Assembly: GCA_902492205.1 (NCBI GenBank)
Contig: CABUKU010000008.1
Location: 1 to 64,000 of the forward strand
DNA length: 64,000 nt
Reading direction: 5' to 3'
Source: an uncultured Bacteroides sp.
GTDB taxonomy: Bacteria > Bacteroidota > Bacteroidia > Bacteroidales > Bacteroidaceae
Below the pieces are notes generated by a model, which did no database searches, was not told the DNA's origin, and worked only from the letters and a program-made list of their open reading frames with translations. The position numbers and the translations under genes are program-made. Shown in pieces: positions 19,092 to 27,420 of this stretch (position 1 is the first letter of the stretch; each line of letters starts with the position of its first letter).

Positions 19092-20498
19092 TCAATCTTT
19101 TGTCCAAATCTTTTCTATTTCTTCCAAAGACTTTCCAGTAGTTTCAGGAACAAGTTTCCAAATGATCAATATGTAAGGTATACACATCAAAGCAAATAAG
19201 AAGAAAGTTCCGGCAGGAGTTAAGTTCTGCAACATCCAAGGAGTTAACTGTCCTATCAGATAGGTACCGATCCAAAGGGAGAATCCTGCAATAGACATTG
19301 CCAAACCACGTATTTTCATCGGATACATTTCAGACAGAAGTACCCAAATAACAGCGCAAATAGATATTGCACAACAAAAAACATATAACAAGAAGAAGAT
19401 TAGCAGAAAAATACTTGAAATACCCAAAGCTTCTCCTTTAATAAAATAGAACCCTATAAGAAGCAAAGATATTATCATACCGGAAACACCATAATAAACA
19501 AGTTGTTTACGTCCCACTTTATCAATGATAAAAATAGCAAGAACCGTAGTAAGCATATTCACCAATCCCACCAAAACCTGATAGAACAGAGAATCACCAC
19601 CGGATAAACCATTACTTTCAAAAATAGTAGGTCCGTAATATAATACGGCATTCACTCCCATGAATTGTCCGAGTATAGCTATCGAAACACCTATCAATAC
19701 AGCTTTCATAATACCCGGCTTCAGAAGCATAGCCCAATCGGATTTATTCTCTGATTCGGACTGTACAACCTGTTTAGTCTCATGAATCTGACGCATTATC
19801 TCCGCTTTCACATTGTAAATTCTTCCAAGAATCTTTTCAGCAAGCGGTTCCCGGTTTTTCAAAACCAACCAGCGGGGACTTTCCGGGATAAAGAAGATTA
19901 TGATAAAGAATGCCACAGCCGGAATTGTTCCCATGCCAAGCATTGCCCTCCAAACTTCAGAAGTGAATATCTTATGTAATAAAGGAGAAGCAAATCCAGC
20001 ACTGTTCTGCGAAAAATTCAATAATTGAAAGTTAACCAAATATGCACCGAGAAATCCTACGGTCACCGCTAACTGATAAAGAGCAACCAAACGTCCTCTA
20101 TATTCCGCCACAGAAACTTCCGATATATATAATGGTGAAACAATAGAAACAACACCAATACCTATTCCACCAATAATGCGATACACCACTAACTGATGGA
20201 AATTTGCACAAATGGCACAACCAATCATTGATATAGTAAACAAAGTCGCAGCAATAATCATTGTCTTTTTACGTCCCAATTTATCGCTAAGAACTCCGGC
20301 AAACAGCACGCCAATAATCGAACCGACCAAAGCACATCCCACATACCATCCCTGTTGGAGCGCATCTAGTTGGAACTGGGTGCTTACCTGAGTGATAGTT
20401 CCCGATATTACAGCAGTGTCATATCCGAAAAGAAAACCTCCAAGAGCAGCTACCACAGACAGAAAGATAATATAACCTATATTAAATGTAGAATTCAT
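19092..20498 (-). CDS. MFS sugar porter (XylE-like)
   Basis: A 468-residue twelve-helix inner-membrane symporter of the sugar porter family. Signatures are GGFLFGYDTAVISG in helix 1, DKLGRKK in the 2-3 loop, PESPRWL after helix 6, a second DKVGRKQ, and PETTGKSLEEIE at the C terminus. It would carry a monosaccharide released in the periplasm into the cytoplasm with H+. It is 5 bp after the DUF4434 gene and 28 bp before the epimerase gene; these spacings suggest that the epimerase acts on its cargo. Confidence 0.9.
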   Translation of the reverse strand: MNSTFNIGYIIFLSVVAALGGFLFGYDTAVISGTITQVSTQFQLDALQQGWYVGCALVGSIIGVLFAGVLSDKLGRKKTMIIAATLFTISMIGCAICANFHQLVVYRIIGGIGIGVVSIVSPLYISEVSVAEYRGRLVALYQLAVTVGFLGAYLVNFQLLNFSQNSAGFASPLLHKIFTSEVWRAMLGMGTIPAVAFFIIIFFIPESPRWLVLKNREPLAEKILGRIYNVKAEIMRQIHETKQVVQSESENKSDWAMLLKPGIMKAVLIGVSIAILGQFMGVNAVLYYGPTIFESNGLSGGDSLFYQVLVGLVNMLTTVLAIFIIDKVGRKQLVYYGVSGMIISLLLIGFYFIKGEALGISSIFLLIFFLLYVFCCAISICAVIWVLLSEMYPMKIRGLAMSIAGFSLWIGTYLIGQLTPWMLQNLTPAGTFFLFALMCIPYILIIWKLVPETTGKSLEEIEKIWTKD

Positions 20499-20503
20499 GA
20501 CAT

Positions 20504-21598
20504 TTATTTAATATTAAAATACTCTTTATATCTATCATATAAATGACCGGCTTGCAAGTAAGCAGATTGTGGACTCATAAAATGAGAGAACTCAAATGTT
20601 ATTGCTTTATCATAGCCTGCACGTTTTGCAGCTTCCAACTTCATTCGCAATTTATCGAATTTAATAGGGAAAAAACGGATAGGCATATCCCTGTCAAAGC
20701 TCTCAGCATTAGTCCAACACTGCATTCCATATTTATCTGCCAGTTTTTTATTTACAGAGAAGAAGGCATCGAGTTCGTCATAATCAATATGTCCGTCTTG
20801 GAATGCACAAGCATCTACCACGTCATGAATTCCGTCAAATATTTCATTCCACTCCTTCTCATGTTGTTCCACAGACACTGCATCTTCCTTTGCTAACTTA
20901 TCTGTACCCATAATTGCCTTTTTACCATCAATCCACGGAGAAATAAAAGTAGGAAGCCCACCGGACACGTCTTTACACTGTTTACCCATTGCATGGAAAG
21001 CACCAATAGCTCCTTTAGTTGCACGGCTTATCTCACCACTGATATACCAACCACCAAAACTCTTGTATTTTTCACCATAATTCTTCCACACTTCATCTAT
21101 CACATATTTATTGTCTTCAATCTCCCATGAGAGATCACCAGTATCCCAATACCTACCTGAGTCATATAAACCAAAATAAAACTTCATTCCATATTTTTCG
21201 GCAAGACGTAAATACATATCCAATAAATCAACTGATGGCATATAGCACCCTTTCTTTAAAAGATAAGCCGAAGGATAAGTGATAAATTTACGATAACCTG
21301 AACGAATCATTATAACCGTATCAATTCCAATATTCTTCATATGTTGAAAATCACGGTCCCACTCTTTTTCTCCCCAGTTCTGATGAGGAATATCATGAGA
21401 TATCTCATCAAGAAAAGTACCGGTAATCCGTAATCCGTTATTCTTCGGAACAATCAAGCGACTGCTATCATTGGAAGACACTAATAAGGAGTCCGTACCT
21501 TTAGCACTTTCACTTCCAAACAATGAAGGCATAACCAAAGCCGAAGCTCCTGCCAAAGCTGCTTTCTTAAAAAAATCTCTGCGTTCATTTCTTTCCAT
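20504..21598 (-). CDS. DUF4434-type secreted TIM-barrel protein
   Basis: A 364-residue protein starting with a twin-arginine-like leader (RRDFFKKAALAG from residue 6, followed by a hydrophobic stretch to about 27). From about residue 58 (ITGTFLDEISHDIPHQNW) it matches the DUF4434 pattern, a barrel family related to glycoside hydrolases. Candidate acidic residues are in GWYISGEIS and FEFSHFM, but catalysis has not been established by anything seen here. It is the second gene of the PUL, between the FAD protein and the sugar porter. The leader is unusual because Tat export is rare in this group; ordinary Sec export after signal peptidase I remains possible. Confidence 0.7.
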   Translation of the reverse strand: MERNERRDFFKKAALAGASALVMPSLFGSESAKGTDSLLVSSNDSSRLIVPKNNGLRITGTFLDEISHDIPHQNWGEKEWDRDFQHMKNIGIDTVIMIRSGYRKFITYPSAYLLKKGCYMPSVDLLDMYLRLAEKYGMKFYFGLYDSGRYWDTGDLSWEIEDNKYVIDEVWKNYGEKYKSFGGWYISGEISRATKGAIGAFHAMGKQCKDVSGGLPTFISPWIDGKKAIMGTDKLAKEDAVSVEQHEKEWNEIFDGIHDVVDACAFQDGHIDYDELDAFFSVNKKLADKYGMQCWTNAESFDRDMPIRFFPIKFDKLRMKLEAAKRAGYDKAITFEFSHFMSPQSAYLQAGHLYDRYKEYFNIK

Positions 21599-21657
21599 AG
21601 TATTATAATTTTAATAGCATCAAAACGAGGTTGTCTTTATTAAATATATTTTTCTAC

Positions 21658-23535
21658 CTATTGAATAAACTCACCTTTAATGTTGACAGTCTTATTGTTA
21701 AACGGATCTAAGATCTTATCAATCAATACTGCCATTTCTGCACGGGTTATATTCCCCTGCAAATCTAATTTCCCGAAACCATACTCCTGCCACAGTTTTT
21801 CTGCTACCGTAGCGAGCGGTTCATTTAAAGACAAGTTCTCGTTTTGAGCTATCTGAGCTAATATATCAAGAGCATTTTGTACTGTTAAAGTTGTTTTATC
21901 TTGAGGAATTTCTGCTTCTGCATAAACATCTTTCAATCCGTCAAGTTCAGATGCAAGCAATAATGTATCCGCACGGAACCATGTTTCATTAGACCACTCC
22001 ACATTCTTTCCTATTCCTTTCATAATTCCTGTAGATCCTATCCTTTGTAAGGGCTTAAATAAAGGTTCTCCCAATTTAGCATCAAGGTAAGGAAGCAAAT
22101 AGCCATTGGCATCAAGAATCGCATTTTGAACATCACGGACCGATACATCTGCTATTTTACAATTTTCTTTCACTGAAAGAGCAGCCAAAGCTCCGGCAGC
22201 CTGTCCTATTTGTACAACTACCGGTTGAAGACGAGTAGTTCCATTAACTATGTTAGATACGGAAATAGACTTTTCGGCAACAATCAAATCCTCTACATCT
22301 TGCGGAATCAACGTACCGAGAGGAAGCCCGTAGGAAGGAATCGGATGAAAATATAAATTAGGAAGTTCCTCATATCCATGATAACGGGTGTGATGATGAT
22401 CCACGGGATAATCTCCCACTGCAATACAAGTACGATATAATTTTTCCGGCTGGCTGTATGGAGCCATAATATGATTCAAGTCAAATCTTACCAAACCATG
22501 AATACGACGGGATTCACGATGATAAGGTATAAACGGCAATTTATCTGCTGTCGGGAATTCATCATCCGCAAGCCCTAATGTATTCAAACCCAATTCATGC
22601 TGCATAAAATAGACAAAGCACATTGTAAAATCTTTAGCATACTTCAAAGCCTCGGTTCTCTCCTCGGGAGTCATATCTATCAAATTCACATAAAAGTCAT
22701 TCCCCTCTATCGGCCAGTTAATCATATACTTATTATTCGGTAATTTACCATAAGTGAGCATCATGTCTTTAGACCATACTCTATCCGGTTCTTTTGGAGC
22801 AATACATTGCGGACCGCCGCAAGCACAAGCAAAAACCAAAGAATCATAATTTTCAGGACGAGGAATAGTTACATCACGTCCATAATCTTTCAAAACAGCC
22901 ACATATGTAATATCCTGCACAATGTTATTAGCCTTTTCAGGCGCAATATCTTCTCCTGTTACATTACGGCTTTCCATACCGACATCGTATTTCACCCCGC
23001 AAGCCTTGGCTATATCACCTAACTCTGTCGCATCAACCAAACGCTTAGCTACAATTTCCTTAACCGTACCTATCGAATCTTTAACAGCAACTTTCCATAC
23101 TCCATTTTCATGAACAACATTTACTACTTCTGTATTTTTCCAGACTTTCAAGTTAGGTTCTTTAGCGACCATCTCGTGGAAAATCTTATTACCTACCGAA
23201 GGTTCAAAAAGCACGTGACTAACCCAACCTGTCCTCAATGAATCAAGTCCACCATAATAATCAGCCAAAGCAGTTCTGAATTCTCCAAAGATACCTGCAG
23301 GCATATGATAGTTACCATCAACTGCACTAACACCGGCAGAAGTCAACATACCGCCGAGCCAGGATGTATTTTCTATTATTAATGAATTAACACCCATACG
23401 TGAAGACTGAATTCCGGCAGCAATACCACTGGCACCACCTCCAATAATAAGCACATCAACCTGAGCATCTGAAGAAGGCTTGCATGAGAAAAACAAACTC
23501 GCGATTAAAACAAAGGATAATAAAATGTGTTTCAT
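21658..23535 (-). CDS. FAD-dependent oxidoreductase lipoprotein, first gene of the PUL
   Basis: A 625-residue lipoprotein (lipobox LFFSC, Cys18) with a dinucleotide-binding motif IGGGASGIAAG (31-41) and the following NTSWLGGMLTSAGVSAVDGN segment typical of the FAD_oxidored family (PF12831). Residues to about 480 are the flavoprotein. The last about 120 residues look like a separate module ending in ITRAEMAVLIDKIL, which resembles an S-layer-homology repeat. A cysteine cluster CACGGPQC is present near 250-260. It may oxidise a sugar or act on a sugar-linked group outside the cytoplasm; I cannot say which. As the promoter-proximal gene it would be the most strongly expressed of the operon. Confidence 0.75.
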   Translation of the reverse strand: MKHILLSFVLIASLFFSCKPSSDAQVDVLIIGGGASGIAAGIQSSRMGVNSLIIENTSWLGGMLTSAGVSAVDGNYHMPAGIFGEFRTALADYYGGLDSLRTGWVSHVLFEPSVGNKIFHEMVAKEPNLKVWKNTEVVNVVHENGVWKVAVKDSIGTVKEIVAKRLVDATELGDIAKACGVKYDVGMESRNVTGEDIAPEKANNIVQDITYVAVLKDYGRDVTIPRPENYDSLVFACACGGPQCIAPKEPDRVWSKDMMLTYGKLPNNKYMINWPIEGNDFYVNLIDMTPEERTEALKYAKDFTMCFVYFMQHELGLNTLGLADDEFPTADKLPFIPYHRESRRIHGLVRFDLNHIMAPYSQPEKLYRTCIAVGDYPVDHHHTRYHGYEELPNLYFHPIPSYGLPLGTLIPQDVEDLIVAEKSISVSNIVNGTTRLQPVVVQIGQAAGALAALSVKENCKIADVSVRDVQNAILDANGYLLPYLDAKLGEPLFKPLQRIGSTGIMKGIGKNVEWSNETWFRADTLLLASELDGLKDVYAEAEIPQDKTTLTVQNALDILAQIAQNENLSLNEPLATVAEKLWQEYGFGKLDLQGNITRAEMAVLIDKILDPFNNKTVNIKGEFIQ

Positions 23536-23581
23536 TTTGCTTTCAAGGTTTTCTTTATATTAAATCAATATTATTCTGCCA

Positions 23582-23612
23582 CAAATATATATATTTTTAT
23601 TATATCACCAAA
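23582..23612 (-). promoter_or_regulatory. Promoter of the PUL operon
   Basis: On the minus strand TTTG (23609-23612) and TATATTTG (23582-23589) are separated by 19 bp, a full match to the Bacteroides -33/-7 pattern. Transcription would start about 40 nt before the ATG of the FAD oxidoreductase gene at 23535. Confidence 0.75.
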
Positions 23613-23799
23613 ATATTATTAATTATTTTATTAATTAAGCCAATATTTATCTCAAGATTAAGCAACAACAGTTATATATCACGTTTACAATTAACATATA
23701 GAGAGCTATATTTTTAATATTAAGACAAATAAGTTAACTCAACTATTATACCTTATTATATATAAGGAATAAAAAATATAATTATTATGTTTTTAAGGG

Positions 23800-24115
23800 G
23801 TAAATTACAAATTTGTCATTACGCTTATTATCAAATACTTCCCTTTTTGCAACACGCCCAAAAGCCGTATAACAAAGGGTACTTGAAAAGTTCACACATG
23901 AAACATACCGTTGTTTCGTGCAAATCTGTCATTGATTCTGCACTGCAAAGTATATTATATTGTTTTATAACCCCTAAATTCATTTTTGACGCAGAGCTCA
24001 TTATCAAGGACTTCCCTTTTCTCAACACGTCTATACGGCGTATAAGAAGGGCTGTACGAAAAGTTGATACATGAAACATACCGTTGTTTTGCTTATTTTT
24101 GACGCGCTTTTTGCA
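23800..24115. repeat. Imperfect direct duplication, two copies of about 140 bp
   Basis: Copy A (about 23800-23942) and copy B (about 23974-24115) are roughly 80% alike with an offset of 173-174 bp. The best matched part is 23824-23916 against 23998-24089, ending in the shared word ATGAAACATACCGTTGTTT. Each copy contains CCCTTT and AAGGG words that can pair around a centre like GCCGTAT, so each may fold as a stem. No coding frame is kept between them. Confidence 0.75.
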
Positions 24116-24131
24116 TTATCTATATATAGAC

Positions 24132-24219
24132 ACACTACGTCTTCTATCGAGTTACAGTAGTGCGTCTCGCTAGTTACACTACGTCTTCTTGGCAGTTACA
24201 CTACTGCATCAAGCTAAGA
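24132..24219. repeat. 22-bp-period tandem array (locus 2)
   Basis: Four consecutive 22-bp units. Their first ten bases are ACACTACGTC, ACAGTAGTGC, ACACTACGTC and ACACTACTGC; three of the four 12-bp spacers start after these words and end in AGTT. The period equals that of the arrays at 1 and 33535, but the core words differ. It lies about 170 bp upstream of pheS. Confidence 0.75.
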
Positions 24220-24343
24220 TGTACCAACGTTTTCCCTTAGTTGTCCTATTGAAAATATTAAATGTCCCGGCAAACATGATTAGTTTACAGCATGATTTAT
24301 TAAATTAATAAGGAGAGTATATAAAATATATACTTTTAATCAT

Positions 24344-24351
24344 TACCTTTG
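24344..24351 (+). promoter_or_regulatory. -7 box of the pheS promoter
   Basis: TACCTTTG matches TAnnTTTG and ends 35 bp before the pheS ATG. No clear -33 TTTG is present. Confidence 0.6.
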
Positions 24352-24386
24352 CAATCGTTTAAAGAAAAACTACAAAGTCAAAAGAT

Positions 24387-25406
24387 ATGATAGCTAAAAT
24401 TAAACAGCTTCTTGAAGAAGTTGATAAATTGCAGGCAAACAGCGCCGAAGAACTTGAAGCTCTCCGCATTAAATATTTGAGCAAGAAGGGAGCGATCAAT
24501 GAATTAATGGCAGATTTCAGAAACGTTGCCGCCGAACAGAAGAAAGAAGTGGGAATGATGCTCAACGAACTGAAAAACAAGACTCAGGAACGCATCAACC
24601 TCTTAAAAGAAGCATTTGACAGCAAAGACACAGGAGCAAGCGAACTTGACCTTACCCGTTCGGCATATCCTGTTGAATTGGGCACACGCCATCCACTATC
24701 TATCGTTAAAAATGAAATTATCGACATATTCGGTCGTTTAGGTTTCTCTATTGCAGAAGGACCGGAAATTGAGGACGACTGGCACGTATTCTCTGCACTG
24801 AATTTCGCAGAAGACCACCCTGCACGAGACATGCAGGACACGTTCTTTATCGAAGCACATCCCGATATTGTGCTTCGCACACACACATCATCCGTACAAA
24901 CACGTGTAATGGAAGCAAACCAACCTCCTATCCGCATTATTTGTCCGGGACGTGTGTACCGTAACGAAGCTATCAGCTATCGTGCGCACTGTTTCTTCCA
25001 TCAGGTAGAAGCTCTTTATGTAGATAAAGACGTATCATTCACCGATTTGAAACAGGTTCTTTTGTTATTTGCCAAAGAAATGTTTGGTGCAGATACCAAA
25101 ATACGTTTGCGTCCGTCTTATTTCCCATTTACGGAACCTTCTGCCGAAATGGATATTTCATGTAACATCTGCGGCGGTAAAGGATGCCCGTTCTGCAAGC
25201 ATACCGGTTGGGTGGAAATTCTAGGCTGCGGTATGGTTGATCCGAATGTGCTCGAAAGCAATGGAATAGACAGCAAAGTATATTCAGGATATGCTTTAGG
25301 TATGGGTATCGAACGTATTACCAACCTAAAATACCAGGTAAAAGACCTGCGTATGTTCTCTGAAAATGATACTCGATTCCTGAAAGAATTCGAGGCAGCA
25401 TACTAA
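24387..25406 (+). CDS. pheS: Phenylalanine-tRNA ligase alpha subunit
   Basis: Catalytic subunit of the (alpha-beta)2 phenylalanyl-tRNA synthetase, 339 residues as usual. The N-terminal coiled coil (about 1-85) binds tRNA. Class II motif 2 is RVYRNEAISYRAHCFFHQVEALY, and motif 3 is GLGMGIERI near the end. A Cys-rich segment CNICGGKGCPFCKHTGW before motif 3 is typical of Bacteroidota and some other bacterial PheS. pheT is not adjacent, as is common in this phylum. Confidence 0.97.
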   Translation: MIAKIKQLLEEVDKLQANSAEELEALRIKYLSKKGAINELMADFRNVAAEQKKEVGMMLNELKNKTQERINLLKEAFDSKDTGASELDLTRSAYPVELGTRHPLSIVKNEIIDIFGRLGFSIAEGPEIEDDWHVFSALNFAEDHPARDMQDTFFIEAHPDIVLRTHTSSVQTRVMEANQPPIRIICPGRVYRNEAISYRAHCFFHQVEALYVDKDVSFTDLKQVLLLFAKEMFGADTKIRLRPSYFPFTEPSAEMDISCNICGGKGCPFCKHTGWVEILGCGMVDPNVLESNGIDSKVYSGYALGMGIERITNLKYQVKDLRMFSENDTRFLKEFEAAY

Positions 25407-25442
25407 TAAACAGTGATTAGCGGTAAGTGATTAGTGATAAGT

Positions 25443-26636
25443 ATGAAAGATCGTCTTGTAACTGCAAGCTATTGCTACATACTTGTGGCTAATTTCTTAC
25501 TGTATTTCGGTTTTTATCTCTTAATGCCCGTACTTCCATTTTATCTGTTGGAAGTTTTTCAGGCTGACAATGCTACTATCGGTATCGTATTATCCTGCTA
25601 CACCATTGCAGCACTGACCATACGTCCATTCTCCGGCTATTTACTTGATACACTTGCACGTAAGCCACTTTATTTGGTAGCCTACTTTATATTTACCTGC
25701 ATCTTCGCAGGTTATTTGCTGGCAAGTACGCTCACCCTGTTTACCATGCTCCGCATTGTTCACGGATTTGCCTTTGGTACTGTCACAGTTGCCGGAAACA
25801 CGCTGGTTATAGATATTACCCCATCCTCACGCAGAGGGGAAGCTTTGGGATATTACGGACTGACGAACAACACGGCCATGTCCATTGGTCCGATGGTAGG
25901 GCTGTTCCTGCACGATGCTTATTCGTTTGAAGTGATTTTCAGTTGCGCCCTCTTTTCCTGTATATTGGGTTTCATCATGGCAAGCATTGTCAAAGCTCCG
26001 GTGAAAGAACCCCTGAAGCGTGAACCCATATCATTAGACCGATTCATATTACTAAAAGGCATCCCTGCCGGAATTGTATTGCTTCTTTTATCCGTTCCTT
26101 ATGGAATGACAAGCAATTACATAGCCATGTATGCCAAACAAATAGGAATTACTGCCGAAACAGGCTTTTTCTTCACATTCATGGCAATCGGTATGGCGGT
26201 ATCCCGTCTATTCTCCGGCAGACAAGTGGATAAAGGAAAAATCGTTCAAGTTATCATGTTCGGGATGTATCTCGTATGTTTTTGTTTCTTTGCCCTTTCC
26301 GCCTGTGCTTACCTCATGGAGTGGAATGCAACGGCAAGCACCTATATGTTTTTTGGTGTGGCGTTATTGCTGGGCATCGGTTTCGGAACGATGTTTCCCG
26401 CATTTAATACCCTGTTCGTAAATCTCGCCCCAAACAGTAAACGAGGAACCGCCACTTCCACTTATCTTACCTCGTGGGATGTAGGTATAGGTATGGGCAT
26501 GTTGCTTGGCGGTTACATAGCACAAGTCAGCACTTTTAACAAGGCATATCTTTTCGGAGCTTGCCTGACTGTAATATCAGCTATATATTTTCATTTTAGG
26601 GTAGGACCACATTTTGAAAAGAACAAATTAAGATGA
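25443..26636 (+). CDS. MFS transporter (drug/arabinose-exporter type)
   Basis: A twelve-helix major facilitator protein of 397 residues from the ATG at 25443; an upstream GTG at 25434 is in frame but lies inside a simple repeat and gives no better N terminus. Motifs are GYLLDTLARKPLYL after helix 2 and SSRRGEALGYYGLTNN after helix 4, the pattern of MFS exporters of the AraJ/Bcr type. Substrate is unknown. Its TGA stop is one base before the nth ATG, so the two genes are probably translated from one mRNA. Confidence 0.8.
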   Translation: MKDRLVTASYCYILVANFLLYFGFYLLMPVLPFYLLEVFQADNATIGIVLSCYTIAALTIRPFSGYLLDTLARKPLYLVAYFIFTCIFAGYLLASTLTLFTMLRIVHGFAFGTVTVAGNTLVIDITPSSRRGEALGYYGLTNNTAMSIGPMVGLFLHDAYSFEVIFSCALFSCILGFIMASIVKAPVKEPLKREPISLDRFILLKGIPAGIVLLLLSVPYGMTSNYIAMYAKQIGITAETGFFFTFMAIGMAVSRLFSGRQVDKGKIVQVIMFGMYLVCFCFFALSACAYLMEWNATASTYMFFGVALLLGIGFGTMFPAFNTLFVNLAPNSKRGTATSTYLTSWDVGIGMGMLLGGYIAQVSTFNKAYLFGACLTVISAIYFHFRVGPHFEKNKLR

Positions 26637-26637
26637 T

Positions 26638-27324
26638 ATGAGAAAACAAGAACTATATAATAAGGTAATAGAGTATTTTCAAAAGGAAATGCCGGTAGTG
26701 GAAACCGAGTTGCATTATGCTAACCCATACGAACTGCTCATAGCAGTGATTCTTTCCGCCCAATGCACGGACAAACGGATAAATATGATTACCCCGAAAC
26801 TGTTTCACGACTTCCCTACCCCGGAAGCCCTTGCAGCAAGCAGTCCTGAGGTTGTCTATGAATATATCCGCAGTGTTTCTTATCCCAACAATAAGGCGAA
26901 GCATCTGGTAGGCATGGCAAAAATGCTCGTAAAAGACTTCAATAGCGAAGTTCCCGATAATCTGGAAGACTTGACCAAACTGCCGGGGGTAGGGAGAAAG
27001 ACAGCCAATGTAATTCAGGCAGTTGTCTTTAATAAAGCAGCCATGGCGGTAGACACGCACGTGTTCCGTGTTTCCAACCGCATCGGTTTAACCAACAATT
27101 CAAAGACTCCGCTTACCACTGAAAAAGAACTGATGAAATACATACCTGCGGAAATCGTTCCGACAGCACACCACTGGCTCATCCTGCACGGACGTTACAC
27201 TTGTCTGGCAAGAAAACCCAAATGCGAGAATTGTGGCTTGCAATTGCTATGTAAATATTACAAAAAGGAAAACAAAGTCACTCTTATAGAAGAAAAGGAC
27301 ACGAAAGCACCGAAAAGAGATTAA
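26638..27324 (+). CDS. nth: Endonuclease III (base-excision DNA glycosylase/AP lyase)
   Basis: Removes oxidised pyrimidines and nicks abasic sites. The 228-residue protein has the helix-hairpin-helix LPGVGRKTANVI with the catalytic lysine in GRKTA, followed by the catalytic aspartate in AVDTHVFRVSNR. The 4Fe-4S cluster ligands are visible as C-x6-C-x2-C-x5-C in CLARKPKCENCGLQLLC. It starts one base after the MFS gene stop. Full length; a short charged tail follows the cluster. Confidence 0.96.
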   Translation: MRKQELYNKVIEYFQKEMPVVETELHYANPYELLIAVILSAQCTDKRINMITPKLFHDFPTPEALAASSPEVVYEYIRSVSYPNNKAKHLVGMAKMLVKDFNSEVPDNLEDLTKLPGVGRKTANVIQAVVFNKAAMAVDTHVFRVSNRIGLTNNSKTPLTTEKELMKYIPAEIVPTAHHWLILHGRYTCLARKPKCENCGLQLLCKYYKKENKVTLIEEKDTKAPKRD

Positions 27325-27341
27325 CAATTAAATAAATTTAG

Positions 27342-27372
27342 TTGAGACGAAAAGAAATATTTAATAACTTTG
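27342..27372 (+). promoter_or_regulatory. Promoter of pgk
   Basis: TTG at 27342-27344 and TAACTTTG at 27365-27372 are 20 bp apart. The -7 box covers the first possible in-frame ATG of the pgk reading frame (27370), so translation must start further down, at 27421 or 27424. Confidence 0.7.
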
Positions 27373-27420
27373 CCTCACATTCTAAAAACGGAATCTATAA
27401 CTTTAAACAAAATAGAGATT

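Larger units (their letters stand above)
23536..24386. other. 850-bp non-coding region between the PUL and pheS
   Basis: Holds the PUL promoter at its left end, an AT-rich stretch without recognisable content (23613-23799), a duplicated block of about 140 bp (23800-24115), a 22-bp-period array (24132-24219) and the pheS promoter at its right end. Short open frames here on both strands have no protein-like composition. No regulator gene is present. Confidence 0.7.

Noticed and set aside
23787..24079. Open frames on both strands in the duplicated block
   Set aside because: The two copies of the duplication do not keep a frame, the sequences are rich in stops in all frames elsewhere, and no start context or promoter fits.
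27370..27420. Upstream start of pgk at 27370
   Set aside because: The ATG lies inside the -7 promoter box (27365-27372), so it would not be in the mRNA.
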